Below, piece after piece: positions 25,429 to 32,320 of a stretch of DNA of 64,000 nucleotides. This DNA comes from Phycocordibacter sp964398865 (lineage in GTDB: Bacteria > Patescibacteriota > Minisyncoccia > Phycocordibacterales > Phycocordibacteraceae), in contig CAYNOO010000002.1 in assembly GCA_964398865.1 (NCBI GenBank), positions 1 through 64,000 of the forward strand, given 5' to 3'. The translations under genes and the position numbers were made by a program. The number at the start of each line of letters is the position of its first letter. The first letter of the stretch is position 1. The notes beneath the pieces were generated by a model, which worked only from the letters and a program-made list of their open reading frames with translations, was not told where the DNA came from and did no database searches.

Positions 25429-26493
25429 TCAGAAGACGCGCCATTGTATAGGAGTTCGTTTTGTCGGGTTCTCGTCATAGCCTAATGGGTGGATTTTTTC
25501 TCCGTCTTCAACGTCCACCAGCTCGTCTATCAACCAAGGTTCTTTTACAAGGGTTATTTTTTCTTCGTTAGGCTGCACGTTGTAGAATTTCGGACCATTC
25601 AATGACGCGAACGCCTCTAAATTTTCTAACTTTCCCATATCTTCAAAAACTCCCGTGTAGAGTTCAATTGCTGCAGGTGCGCTAAAGATGCCCGCGGCGG
25701 GCGCTTCGCGCTCTTTCGCCGATACTGGGTGAGGTGCCGAGTCGGTACCGAGAAAAAAATACGGCTCGCCGGAGGTTGCCGCTTCGCGAATGGCTTTTTG
25801 ATTCGCTTCGTCCTTTATCACCGGCATGCAGTGAAGGTATGCGGGTTTCTCGCTCTGCAGTACGTCCTCATGGTTTTCCATTAAGTGGTGCACGGTAATC
25901 GTGGAGGCAAGGCGATTGCTCTTTTCGTTTCGTATAAAAGCAACTGCGTCTTTCGTTGTCGCGTGCTCCAAGACAATTTTCAATTCCGGAAAATCTTTCA
26001 GTAGCTGTGGAAGAATCGTGTCTAGAAAAACCTTTTCCCTATCATACGGGTCGACATCATTGCCTTGATAGCGGAGCGTCTCTCCGTGAATGAGGATGGG
26101 CATGCCAATTTTCTGCATCGTTTCAAGCACTGCTCGTACTTTGCTAATGTCAGTGACGCCCTGTGTGGAGTTTGTGGTAGCTCCCGCAGGATAGAGCTTT
26201 ACTGCAGTTGCCAAACCTTCTTTGAAACCTTGCGCGATATCTTCAGCGGAAGAATTGTCCGTGAGGTAGTACGTCATGAGAGGAGTGAAAGGAAAGTCTC
26301 CAATGGCTTCGAGTATCCGACCTCGGTATGCGCGGAGCTCATCAGTCGTGAGGATTGGGTTCGGCGAGAGATTAGGCATTACAATTGCGCGCCCGAAGTG
26401 CTTGGCAGTGAAGGGGAGCACAGCTCTGAGCATCGCTCCGTCGCGCAAGTGCACATGCCAATCGTCGGGTTTCCGTATAGTTAGAGAGTCCAT
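25429..26493 (-). CDS. pyrC: dihydroorotase (E. coli PyrC type)
   Basis: About 354 residues; cyclises carbamoyl aspartate. Metal and substrate motifs: DDWHVHLRDG near the N-terminus, the carboxylated Lys in AVKLYPAGATTNS, LIHGE, LEHAT, HCMPVIK and LGTDSAPH. The start is set at 26493 because a minus-strand TATTCT (26500-26505) ends exactly 6 nt upstream, as for other leaderless genes here; the frame remains open to 26520. Convergent to the pyr operon. Confidence 0.95.
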   Translation of the reverse strand: MDSLTIRKPDDWHVHLRDGAMLRAVLPFTAKHFGRAIVMPNLSPNPILTTDELRAYRGRILEAIGDFPFTPLMTYYLTDNSSAEDIAQGFKEGLATAVKLYPAGATTNSTQGVTDISKVRAVLETMQKIGMPILIHGETLRYQGNDVDPYDREKVFLDTILPQLLKDFPELKIVLEHATTKDAVAFIRNEKSNRLASTITVHHLMENHEDVLQSEKPAYLHCMPVIKDEANQKAIREAATSGEPYFFLGTDSAPHPVSAKEREAPAAGIFSAPAAIELYTGVFEDMGKLENLEAFASLNGPKFYNVQPNEEKITLVKEPWLIDELVDVEDGEKIHPLGYDENPTKRTPIQWRVF

Positions 26494-26499
26494 ATTCTG

Positions 26500-26505
26500 A
26501 GAATA
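26500..26505 (-). promoter_or_regulatory. -10 box of pyrC (leaderless)
   Basis: Minus-strand TATTCT, 6 nt before the ATG at 26493. Confidence 0.45.
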
Positions 26506-26611
26506 TTCTAGCATTCGCAACTTCTTTTTCTCTATTATCCATATTCGTCTAAATAAGAGAATGGTTTAGAGATTTTGACCAGAGAGTGGGTTTGTTTTAG
26601 AATGCACTTAT

Positions 26612-26833
26612 ATGGTTATGGGTCACGAAGGAGTCAGAAAAGAAGAAGCATCTGTTACGCGCACCCCTGCTGGCAACGGCATGTTATATGTTGTTGAGAT
26701 TGGAAATAAAGCTTTTCGTTTTCTCGGAGAAGGTTCGCATCTGCAGCCATTGCCGCGAAACTCAAAAGGAAGAGAGTGGGATGAAGCGGCAGCACTTGCT
26801 CGCAAGTACGATAGCGATAAGAAGAAGCATTAA
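26612..26833 (+). CDS. small hypothetical protein (73 aa)
   Basis: 73 residues with TPAGNGMLYVVEIGNKAFRF (beta-like) and a charged tail (EWDEAAALARKYDSDKKKH). A TTAGAAT-like box lies a short way upstream; alternative ATGs are 26612 and 26618. No family recognised. It precedes dnaX by 53 nt, but dnaX has its own promoter. Confidence 0.45.
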   Translation: MVMGHEGVRKEEASVTRTPAGNGMLYVVEIGNKAFRFLGEGSHLQPLPRNSKGREWDEAAALARKYDSDKKKH

Positions 26834-26872
26834 AGGTTAAGTTTTGCCGAGGGTATCTCAGGTGGTTTCTGT

Positions 26873-26878
26873 TATACT
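26873..26878 (+). promoter_or_regulatory. -10 box of dnaX
   Basis: TATACT, ending 8 nt before the ATG at 26887. Confidence 0.55.
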
Positions 26879-26886
26879 TCTGACAA

Positions 26887-27927
26887 ATGTCGGAGTTGTC
26901 GCTGTATAGGAAATACCGCCCTAGTGCATTCAAAGATGTCTTGGGTCAGGATCATGTCGTGAAGGTTCTTCAGGGTGCTCTTAAAGAGGAGCATCTAGCG
27001 CACGCATATCTTTTTGTAGGATCTCGCGGAACGGGTAAGACTAGTGTTGCGCGTATTCTTGCGCGTGAACTTGGAGCAAGCGAGCGTGACATCTACGAGA
27101 TGGATGCCGCTTCAAACACTGGCGTTGATAATATCCGCTCTCTTCGGGAAGAGGCGTCTACGATGCCATTTGAGTCACCGCGTAAGGTCTACATCATCGA
27201 TGAAGTACACATGCTCTCGAAAGGTGCCTTCAATGCATTTTTGAAACTGCTGGAAGAACCGCCCTCGCACGTGGTCTTTATTCTTGCGACAACAGAGTTA
27301 GAAAAAGTTCCTGAAACCATTCAGTCACGCTGCCAGGTGTTTACTTTTAAGAAGCCTACACAAAAAGTTTTAGTGGAGATGGTGACGAGGGTAGCAAAGG
27401 CTGAAGGCTTTACACTCGAGCCTGCAGCAGCAGAATTAATATCTCTCCTTGCAGACGGCTCGTTTCGCGATGCCCATGGGACTCTGCAGAAGATTCTTTC
27501 TTCCTCTTCTGATAAGAAAGTGAGTGTTGAAGAAGCAGTGCTCGTTACCGGCGCGCCTCGACTTGAGCTCATTGAAAAGGTGATTACGAGCTTGAGTGAA
27601 GGAACAAGTGATGGCGCACTCAGAGCTCTTGGAGAGGCAGTCAAGGCGAACGCGGACATGGGAGTGTTCGTCATGCTCTTGCTCCAGCGTTTGCGCATAC
27701 TTCTGATGCTTCGCTATTCGCCTGATTTCGGACGCAATCTTGCGGCTGATCTTGCAGACGCTGATCGCGATTTCTTGGAAGCGCTCGCGAAAGATACAAA
27801 ATCAAAAATAAATTCAGAAACCTTACGAAAATTTATTCTCGCTTCGATCGAAATTTCTCGCTCGCCCGTTCCTGAGCTCCCATTAGAGCTTGCAATAATG
27901 GAGCTTTCGCAAAATCCACTTCCGTAA
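26887..27927 (+). CDS. dnaX: DNA polymerase III gamma/tau-type clamp loader subunit, short, no zinc module
   Basis: 346 residues. AAA+ core: KYRPSAFKDVLGQDHVV, Walker A GSRGTGKTS (about 43-51), MDAASNTGVDNIR, Walker B KVYIIDEVHMLS, the arginine finger/sensor run IQSRCQVFTFKK, and a C-terminal helical collar. The four-Cys zinc module that normally sits between LARELG and the DAASN motif is absent; the two are joined by about eight residues. There is no tau extension. It loads the sliding clamp during replication. Confidence 0.93.
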   Translation: MSELSLYRKYRPSAFKDVLGQDHVVKVLQGALKEEHLAHAYLFVGSRGTGKTSVARILARELGASERDIYEMDAASNTGVDNIRSLREEASTMPFESPRKVYIIDEVHMLSKGAFNAFLKLLEEPPSHVVFILATTELEKVPETIQSRCQVFTFKKPTQKVLVEMVTRVAKAEGFTLEPAAAELISLLADGSFRDAHGTLQKILSSSSDKKVSVEEAVLVTGAPRLELIEKVITSLSEGTSDGALRALGEAVKANADMGVFVMLLLQRLRILLMLRYSPDFGRNLAADLADADRDFLEALAKDTKSKINSETLRKFILASIEISRSPVPELPLELAIMELSQNPLP

Positions 27928-27949
27928 TTTTTATATCCTAGAGACGTCT

Positions 27950-27955
27950 TATACT
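27950..27955 (+). promoter_or_regulatory. -10 box of the 28002 gene
   Basis: TATACTG; downstream the leader contains a GCCC/GGGC hairpin (about 27962-27977) followed by TTTT, which may instead be the dnaX terminator. Confidence 0.4.
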
Positions 27956-28001
27956 GATAGTGCCCTTCTATGGGGCATTTTAAAAGTTTTAACTAAATCG
28001 C

Positions 28002-28670
28002 ATGAAAATATTTACGAGATTATTGCCTGTAGCGCTTCTCGTGCTACCGCTTTCGGTAGGAGCAGCGTCGTTATATGGCAACACAGACGTTACGGTTACT
28101 GCTGATACTAATGCTGCAGCAAGCGTGAGTGCTGACGTCGATGCGCAAGGTTCTGCCGGAGCCGGAAATGATTCGGCACAAAACGATGCGGTCGTTAACG
28201 TGAACGTGGATGCCTCAGGAAACCAAGTGCAGGCATCAAACGATGCAAACATGAGCGCAGAGTTCAAATTGTTTACGGATGATGTGAAGGTCAAGAACGA
28301 ACGTGTTGAAGCGGTCGCCGTAAACGGAGACGGAAGCGTTGACGTCGCCTATCGTCATGACGCGAAGTTTCTCGGTTTCATTCCGATGAAGCTCACATCG
28401 CACACGATCGTGAAGACTGATGCTGACGGTAATGTGTCTGTCGCGGTCAAGCTGCCATGGTGGAGCTTTCTAGTGGGTGGTGTCTCCAAGGTTAAAGCTG
28501 ACGTCGAAGCTTCACTCAAGGCAAACGCTGAGGTGAAGGCGGAGGCTGGTGTTGCAGTGTCAGATGAGATGCGCGCGAGAATCATAAACGCTGTCGTTTC
28601 GTCCTTGAACGCGGAAGCTCAGGCTTCTGTGGATGCTCAAGCTCAAACGAGTACTCAAGCTAGCTACTAA
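28002..28670 (+). CDS. secreted Ala/Val/Asp-rich protein of unknown function
   Basis: 222 residues. Signal peptide (about 1-21, LLPVALLVLPLSVGAAS), then a low-complexity Asn/Ala/Asp/Val stretch with repeating V(T/N)V-A(D/N) words. A central domain follows (AEFKLFTDDVKVKNERVEAV and KFLGFIPMKLTSHTIVKTD), then an Ala/Glu helix-prone tail. The composition suggests a surface or extracellular protein. A strong terminator follows. Confidence 0.65.
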   Translation: MKIFTRLLPVALLVLPLSVGAASLYGNTDVTVTADTNAAASVSADVDAQGSAGAGNDSAQNDAVVNVNVDASGNQVQASNDANMSAEFKLFTDDVKVKNERVEAVAVNGDGSVDVAYRHDAKFLGFIPMKLTSHTIVKTDADGNVSVAVKLPWWSFLVGGVSKVKADVEASLKANAEVKAEAGVAVSDEMRARIINAVVSSLNAEAQASVDAQAQTSTQASY

Positions 28671-28689
28671 AGTTTTGGAGCGATTTCAA

Positions 28690-28720
28690 AAAACACCCTG
28701 CGGTAAAGCAGGGTGTTTTT
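28690..28720 (+). terminator. intrinsic terminator
   Basis: Twelve-bp stem AAAACACCCTGC/GCAGGGTGTTTT with loop GGTAAA and a T tail, 20 nt after the secreted-protein stop. Confidence 0.85.
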
Positions 28721-28744
28721 CATATAAAGTAGAAATTTGAATCT

Positions 28745-28771
28745 GAAACCTGTATCCTGACACCTGACAGC
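28745..28771. repeat. CCTGACACC-type spacer repeat, copy 3
   Basis: GAAACCTGTATCCTGACACCTGACAG words just upstream of tRNA-Gln; compare 6669-6697 and 14059-14085. Confidence 0.4.
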
Positions 28772-28777
28772 TAATCT

Positions 28778-28848
28778 TGGGGAGTCGTCTAATGGTAGGA
28801 CAGAGGCCTTTGAAGCCTTTAATTGGGGTTCGAATCCCTGCTCCCCAG
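28778..28848 (+). tRNA. tRNA-Gln (anticodon TTG)
   Basis: Acceptor stem TGGGGAG (28778-28784) pairs with CTCCCCA (28841-28847), discriminator G at 28848. The anticodon stem AGGC/GCCT carries loop CTTTGAA, so the anticodon is TTG. The T-arm is GGGGTTCGAATCCC. CCA is not encoded. A terminator follows at 28862-28889, and the last 19 nt are repeated at 29020-29038. Confidence 0.95.
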
Positions 28849-28861
28849 CTAGAGAAAGTTG

Positions 28862-28889
28862 AATCCCGATGTGTAAGCATCGGGATTTT
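28862..28889 (+). terminator. terminator of tRNA-Gln
   Basis: Ten-bp stem AATCCCGATG/CATCGGGATT with a 6-nt loop and a TT tail. Confidence 0.75.
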
Positions 28890-28905
28890 AATTTCTCTCT
28901 GTGGA

Positions 28906-29038
28906 CAGGGATTCGAAAGACGGAGGCGCGAAGCCGCATGTCTCATGCGTCGCCGAGTCGGGGTCGAGAACACTTAGTATTTTACGAGCCTGAGAGTAAA
29001 ATACTTAGTGATTCGTGACCGAATCCCTGCTCCCCAGC
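28906..29038. repeat. hairpin element bounded by tRNA-Gln 3'-end sequences
   Basis: The outer arms CAGGGATTCG (28906-28915) and CGAATCCCTG (29020-29029) are inverted copies of the tRNA-Gln T-arm 3' side. The right arm extends into a 19-nt exact direct copy of the tRNA 3' end (29020-29038 = 28831-28849). Inside is a perfect 15-bp hairpin CACTTAGTATTTTAC/GTAAAATACTTAGTG (28971-28985/28996-29010). This looks like an insertion scar or att-like duplication at the tRNA 3' end; no integrase is adjacent. Confidence 0.6.
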
Positions 29039-29050
29039 AAAAAACATCAT

Positions 29051-29485
29051 ATGACAGAAATAAAAACAAAAGTGAATAAAGCGAGTGTAACGAAATTTTT
29101 GAGCACAGTTAAAGATATAGAGAAGCGCAAAGATTGCGTCGTCATTTCTAAAATGATGGAGAACGCAACTAAAGCTAAGCCGGAAATGTGGGGGACTTCG
29201 ATTGTTGGTTTTGGTCGAAGGAAGTATACGTATGCAAATGGGAAAGAGGGAGAGTGGATGATTATAGGTTTTTCTCCACGCAAACAAAACATCGCTCTCT
29301 ATGGTTTAAAAATTTTCAAGATGACCACAGACGGTTTAAAAGAAAATAAAGGAGAAAACGATTTTCTTCTAAAATTAGGCAAATATAAAGAAGGAGGCGG
29401 ATGCCTGTATATCAATAAGCTTTCCGATGTAGATAAAAAAGAGCTTGAAAAAATCATCAAACTCGCGGTGCATCGCAAAAAATAA
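29051..29485 (+). CDS. DUF1801 (YdhG-like) domain protein
   Basis: About 144 residues. It contains PEMWGTSIVGFGRRKYTY, GFSPRKQNIALYG, a LLxxLGKYK.GGGCLYI run and the final LSDVDKKELEKIIKLAV, the pattern of DUF1801 proteins, small alpha/beta domains whose biochemical role is not established. Start placed at 29051, just downstream of the tRNA-derived repeat; the open frame begins inside that repeat. The MORN-type gene follows after 1 nt. Confidence 0.8.
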   Translation: MTEIKTKVNKASVTKFLSTVKDIEKRKDCVVISKMMENATKAKPEMWGTSIVGFGRRKYTYANGKEGEWMIIGFSPRKQNIALYGLKIFKMTTDGLKENKGENDFLLKLGKYKEGGGCLYINKLSDVDKKELEKIIKLAVHRKK

Positions 29486-29486
29486 T

Positions 29487-29717
29487 ATGCCCGCCAAAAA
29501 ACTTGTAAAGAAAAAATACACTCATTATCACAAGGACGGCAGCATCTGGGCGAAGGGTTTTACCTCTGGAGGAAAGATGGATGGATATTGGGAATGGTTC
29601 AGAAAAGATGGAACGAAGATGCGTTCTGGATATTTTAAGAAAAATGTTCAGACAGGTGAGTGGACCACCTACGATAAGAAAGGGGGAATCGTCAAAGTCA
29701 CGAGGATGAAAGATTGA
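29487..29717 (+). CDS. MORN-repeat protein (YwqK-like)
   Basis: About 76 residues with three MORN-like beta-hairpin repeats: YHKDGSIWAKGFTSGGKMDG, WEWFRKDGTKMRSGYF and TGEWTTYDKKG. The very basic start (MPAKKLVKKKY) and GxWxxYxxxG pattern match small bacterial YwqK-like proteins. It follows the DUF1801 gene by 1 nt and is probably cotranscribed; no function is inferred. Confidence 0.75.
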   Translation: MPAKKLVKKKYTHYHKDGSIWAKGFTSGGKMDGYWEWFRKDGTKMRSGYFKKNVQTGEWTTYDKKGGIVKVTRMKD

Positions 29718-29739
29718 TTTTAAATGGCTCATTGGGACT

Positions 29740-29779
29740 CATAACTAATAAATGTCCGACCGGACATTTATTAGTTATG
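29740..29779. repeat. palindrome family B, copy 1
   Basis: Perfect 19-bp arms CATAACTAATAAATGTCCG / CGGACATTTATTAGTTATG around AC. It shares AAATGTCCG-NN-CGGACATTT and the outer ATAAC/GTTAT with 61215-61252, while the middle of the arms differs by paired changes. It lies after the MORN gene. Confidence 0.75.
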
Positions 29780-29865
29780 GGGGTTTCTGAGTTTTACATG
29801 AAGAGTGAGTAGATCTAAACCGCGCACTGCAGGACTGACCCGCGGAGCATTTTTAGTGCATTTGA

Positions 29866-29949
29866 TATACTGCAGGGATTACTCTAACTAAGAACAGGAA
29901 GCGTCGCGCTTCAATGAACAGTTACGCGACGCGATTCTGACTGAATCGC
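29866..29949 (+). ncRNA. structured 5' leader element, copy 2 (candidate RNA motif)
   Basis: TATACT (29866-29871) precedes stem 1 GCGTCGCG (29901-29908)/CGCGACGC (29925-29932), whose loop contains CAATGAACAG. Stem 2 is GCGATTC/GAATCGC (29931-29937/29943-29949) and ends right at the ATG at 29950. Both stems differ from copies 1 and 3 by paired changes. The two stems share two bases, so they may compete or stack. Confidence 0.5.
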
Positions 29950-30447
29950 ATGGTACAAAAAATCACTCCATTCTTGTGGTTCGATAAAAATGCCGAAGAG
30001 GCGATTAATTTCTACACCTCCATATTCAAGGATTCGCGCATTGTGAGTATCAAGCGTTACCCCGAGGGTCCTTTGGACGGTCCTATGAAAGGGATGGAAG
30101 GAAAAGTGCTTACTGCTGTGTTCGAACTTTTCGGACAGCAATTCATGGCACTTGATGGAGGTCCATATTTTCAGGCCTCGGGTGCTGTATCGTTTTATGT
30201 GGAGTGTCAAAATCAAGAAGAGGTTGATGAGTATTGGAACCGCCTTACCGAAGGTGGCGACCCAACTGCTCAGCAGTGCGGATGGCTCAAGGATAAATTC
30301 GGCTTCTCATGGCAGATCATCCCAGAAGCGCTGCCGCGCCTGCTTAGTGATTCGGACACGGTGAAGTCCGGACGTGTCATGGCTGCGATGATGCAAATGA
30401 AAAAGATCGACGTGGCAACCTTAGAGCAGGCATACAATCAGAAGTGA
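29950..30447 (+). CDS. PhnB-type VOC superfamily protein
   Basis: 165 residues. It begins ITPFLWFDKNAEEAINFYTS, then a GQQFMALDGGPYF-type segment, AVSFYVECQNQEEVDEYW, and WLKDKFGFSWQIIP. This is the PhnB/'3-demethylubiquinone-9 3-methyltransferase' family of glyoxalase-fold (VOC) proteins; the family name does not establish activity. It carries the structured leader ending directly at its ATG and is the clearest candidate for control by that element. Confidence 0.85.
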   Translation: MVQKITPFLWFDKNAEEAINFYTSIFKDSRIVSIKRYPEGPLDGPMKGMEGKVLTAVFELFGQQFMALDGGPYFQASGAVSFYVECQNQEEVDEYWNRLTEGGDPTAQQCGWLKDKFGFSWQIIPEALPRLLSDSDTVKSGRVMAAMMQMKKIDVATLEQAYNQK

Positions 30448-30511
30448 AAGAGTAGTGGATCTGTATACCGCATGAAATGTGCAGATTCGCATCAGGCGGA
30501 TATTTCGAACT

Positions 30512-32320
30512 ATGTCTAAAAAATCAAAAAACCAAAGAGAAACTAAAAAGGGAGAGGAGCAGCGCCCCGGGCAATCTTCTGATGCGGCAGTGGTGCCGGC
30601 GCTAAAAGTGCCAAGCGTCTTCACGCTCTTGGGACCTTATCGGACCACTATCACATGGCTTGCGCTTCTCGCTCTTGCGGCGAACGCCCTCACTCTCTTT
30701 CTTCCGAAACTAATCTCTCATGTGATTGATTCATACGTGCAAGGGGTACTCGATCTACCGCTACTCATTATCGAGTTCGGTGCCTTCGCGTTTGGCATTT
30801 TCTTCTTCACGTATTTGCAAAGCATCATGCAGACGTATGCGTCCGAGCGGGTCGCGCGGGATCTTCGTTTGAAGCTCGTCAGCAAGATTTCTCGGCAGAG
30901 CTATCGCTTCATCGAGGACAAGAACCCCTCGAAACTCCTTACCTACATTACGTCCGATATTGATTCTATAAAGATGTTCGTCGCGCAGGGCATCGTTTCT
31001 CTCGTCTCGTCAGCCGTCATTATCATTGGTGCAGCTATCATCCTTCTCAGTATCGATTGGAAACTAGCACTCGCGGTCTTGATGATCATCCCCATTATCG
31101 GCGGTACGTTCTTCGTCATACTCAAGATGGTGCGAGCGCTTTTCATGCAAAGCCGCGAAGTAATCGATTGGCTGAATGCCGTCATTAACGAAAGTATTCT
31201 AGGGGCAGCACTCATCCGCGTACTTCATTCCGAGCGCTTCGAGCATGAGAAATTCAAGGACGCGAACGCACGAGCTCGTGCGATTGGTCTCGGGATACTG
31301 CAGCTCTTCTCGTTCATGATACCTATCATCACGTTCGTCTCGAGCATGGGTACACTCACGGTGGTGACGCTCGGGGGTTATTTTGTCACGACCGGTTCGA
31401 TGACCTTGGGTTCGTTTGCTGCATTCATGAGCTACATTGTCATTCTTATTTTCCCGATACTTGTCATAGGTTTCATAAGCAACATCATCGCTCAGGCAAG
31501 CGCTTCCTACGCGCGCATCTATGGCATCCTTGAGGCACCCGATGAGAAGGACGAAGGGACTATCACTGAACCTTTGCACGGGCGCCTGGAGCTTCGTAAT
31601 GTAACGCTCACCTACGGCGAAAAGCCAGCGCTCAAAGATGTTTCGCTTTCGGTGATGCCAGGCACGAAGACCGCTATTTTAGGACCAACTGCGGCTGGAA
31701 AAACTCAGCTTCTCAATGTCGCCGCAGGTCTCACATTCCCGCAATCAGGTGAAGTGGAGTACGACGGGCGACCGCTCGCGGAATATGAACGTGCATCGTT
31801 CTATCCGCAGATAGGTCTGGTGTTCCAGGACAGCGTCCTTTTTAATACCAGCGTTCGTGAGAATATCGCCTTCAGTACCACAGTGACCGATCAGTCCCTT
31901 GAGAAGGCGGTGCAAACAGCGGAGCTCGATGAGTTTCTCAAGACCTTGCCGCAAGGTTTGGACACGCTCGTGTCGGAGCGGGGCACCTCGCTCTCTGGCG
32001 GGCAGAAACAGCGCATCATGTTGGCGCGCGCCTTGGCGCTTGATCCGAAGATACTTTTTCTTGATGATTTCACCGCACGCGTGGACGGGCACACGGAGGG
32101 GAAGATTTTAGCGAACATCGAGCGAAATTATCCAGGAATTACGCTCATCTCCATAACCCAGAAGATAACCCCTATTGAGGATTACGATCAGATCATCCTT
32201 CTTATGGAGGGGGAGATTCTCGCCCGCGGCACGCATAAGGAGCTCATGCATACCTCGCCTGAATACGTTCAGATTTATGATTCTCAGCGCTCAACCAATA
32301 CCTATGAACTACGAACTTAA
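30512..32320 (+). CDS. ABC exporter, degenerate-site half (heterodimer partner 1)
   Basis: About 602 residues: a basic N-terminus, six TM helices (about 35-310), then an ATPase domain. Walker A is GPTAAGKTQ and the signature LSGGQKQR is canonical. Walker B is ILFLDDFTARVD with Asp where the catalytic Glu normally sits, and the switch His is Gln (SITQKI). These changes are typical of the degenerate-site subunit of heterodimeric exporters (TM287/BmrC-like). It overlaps the next gene by 17 nt. Substrate unknown (lipid, drug or peptide). Confidence 0.9.
   Translation: MSKKSKNQRETKKGEEQRPGQSSDAAVVPALKVPSVFTLLGPYRTTITWLALLALAANALTLFLPKLISHVIDSYVQGVLDLPLLIIEFGAFAFGIFFFTYLQSIMQTYASERVARDLRLKLVSKISRQSYRFIEDKNPSKLLTYITSDIDSIKMFVAQGIVSLVSSAVIIIGAAIILLSIDWKLALAVLMIIPIIGGTFFVILKMVRALFMQSREVIDWLNAVINESILGAALIRVLHSERFEHEKFKDANARARAIGLGILQLFSFMIPIITFVSSMGTLTVVTLGGYFVTTGSMTLGSFAAFMSYIVILIFPILVIGFISNIIAQASASYARIYGILEAPDEKDEGTITEPLHGRLELRNVTLTYGEKPALKDVSLSVMPGTKTAILGPTAAGKTQLLNVAAGLTFPQSGEVEYDGRPLAEYERASFYPQIGLVFQDSVLFNTSVRENIAFSTTVTDQSLEKAVQTAELDEFLKTLPQGLDTLVSERGTSLSGGQKQRIMLARALALDPKILFLDDFTARVDGHTEGKILANIERNYPGITLISITQKITPIEDYDQIILLMEGEILARGTHKELMHTSPEYVQIYDSQRSTNTYELRT

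Noticed and set aside
30472..30519. 15-codon ORF overlapping the ABC exporter start
   Set aside because: The -10-like TATACC would place transcription start inside this ORF, so it is unlikely to be translated as a leader.
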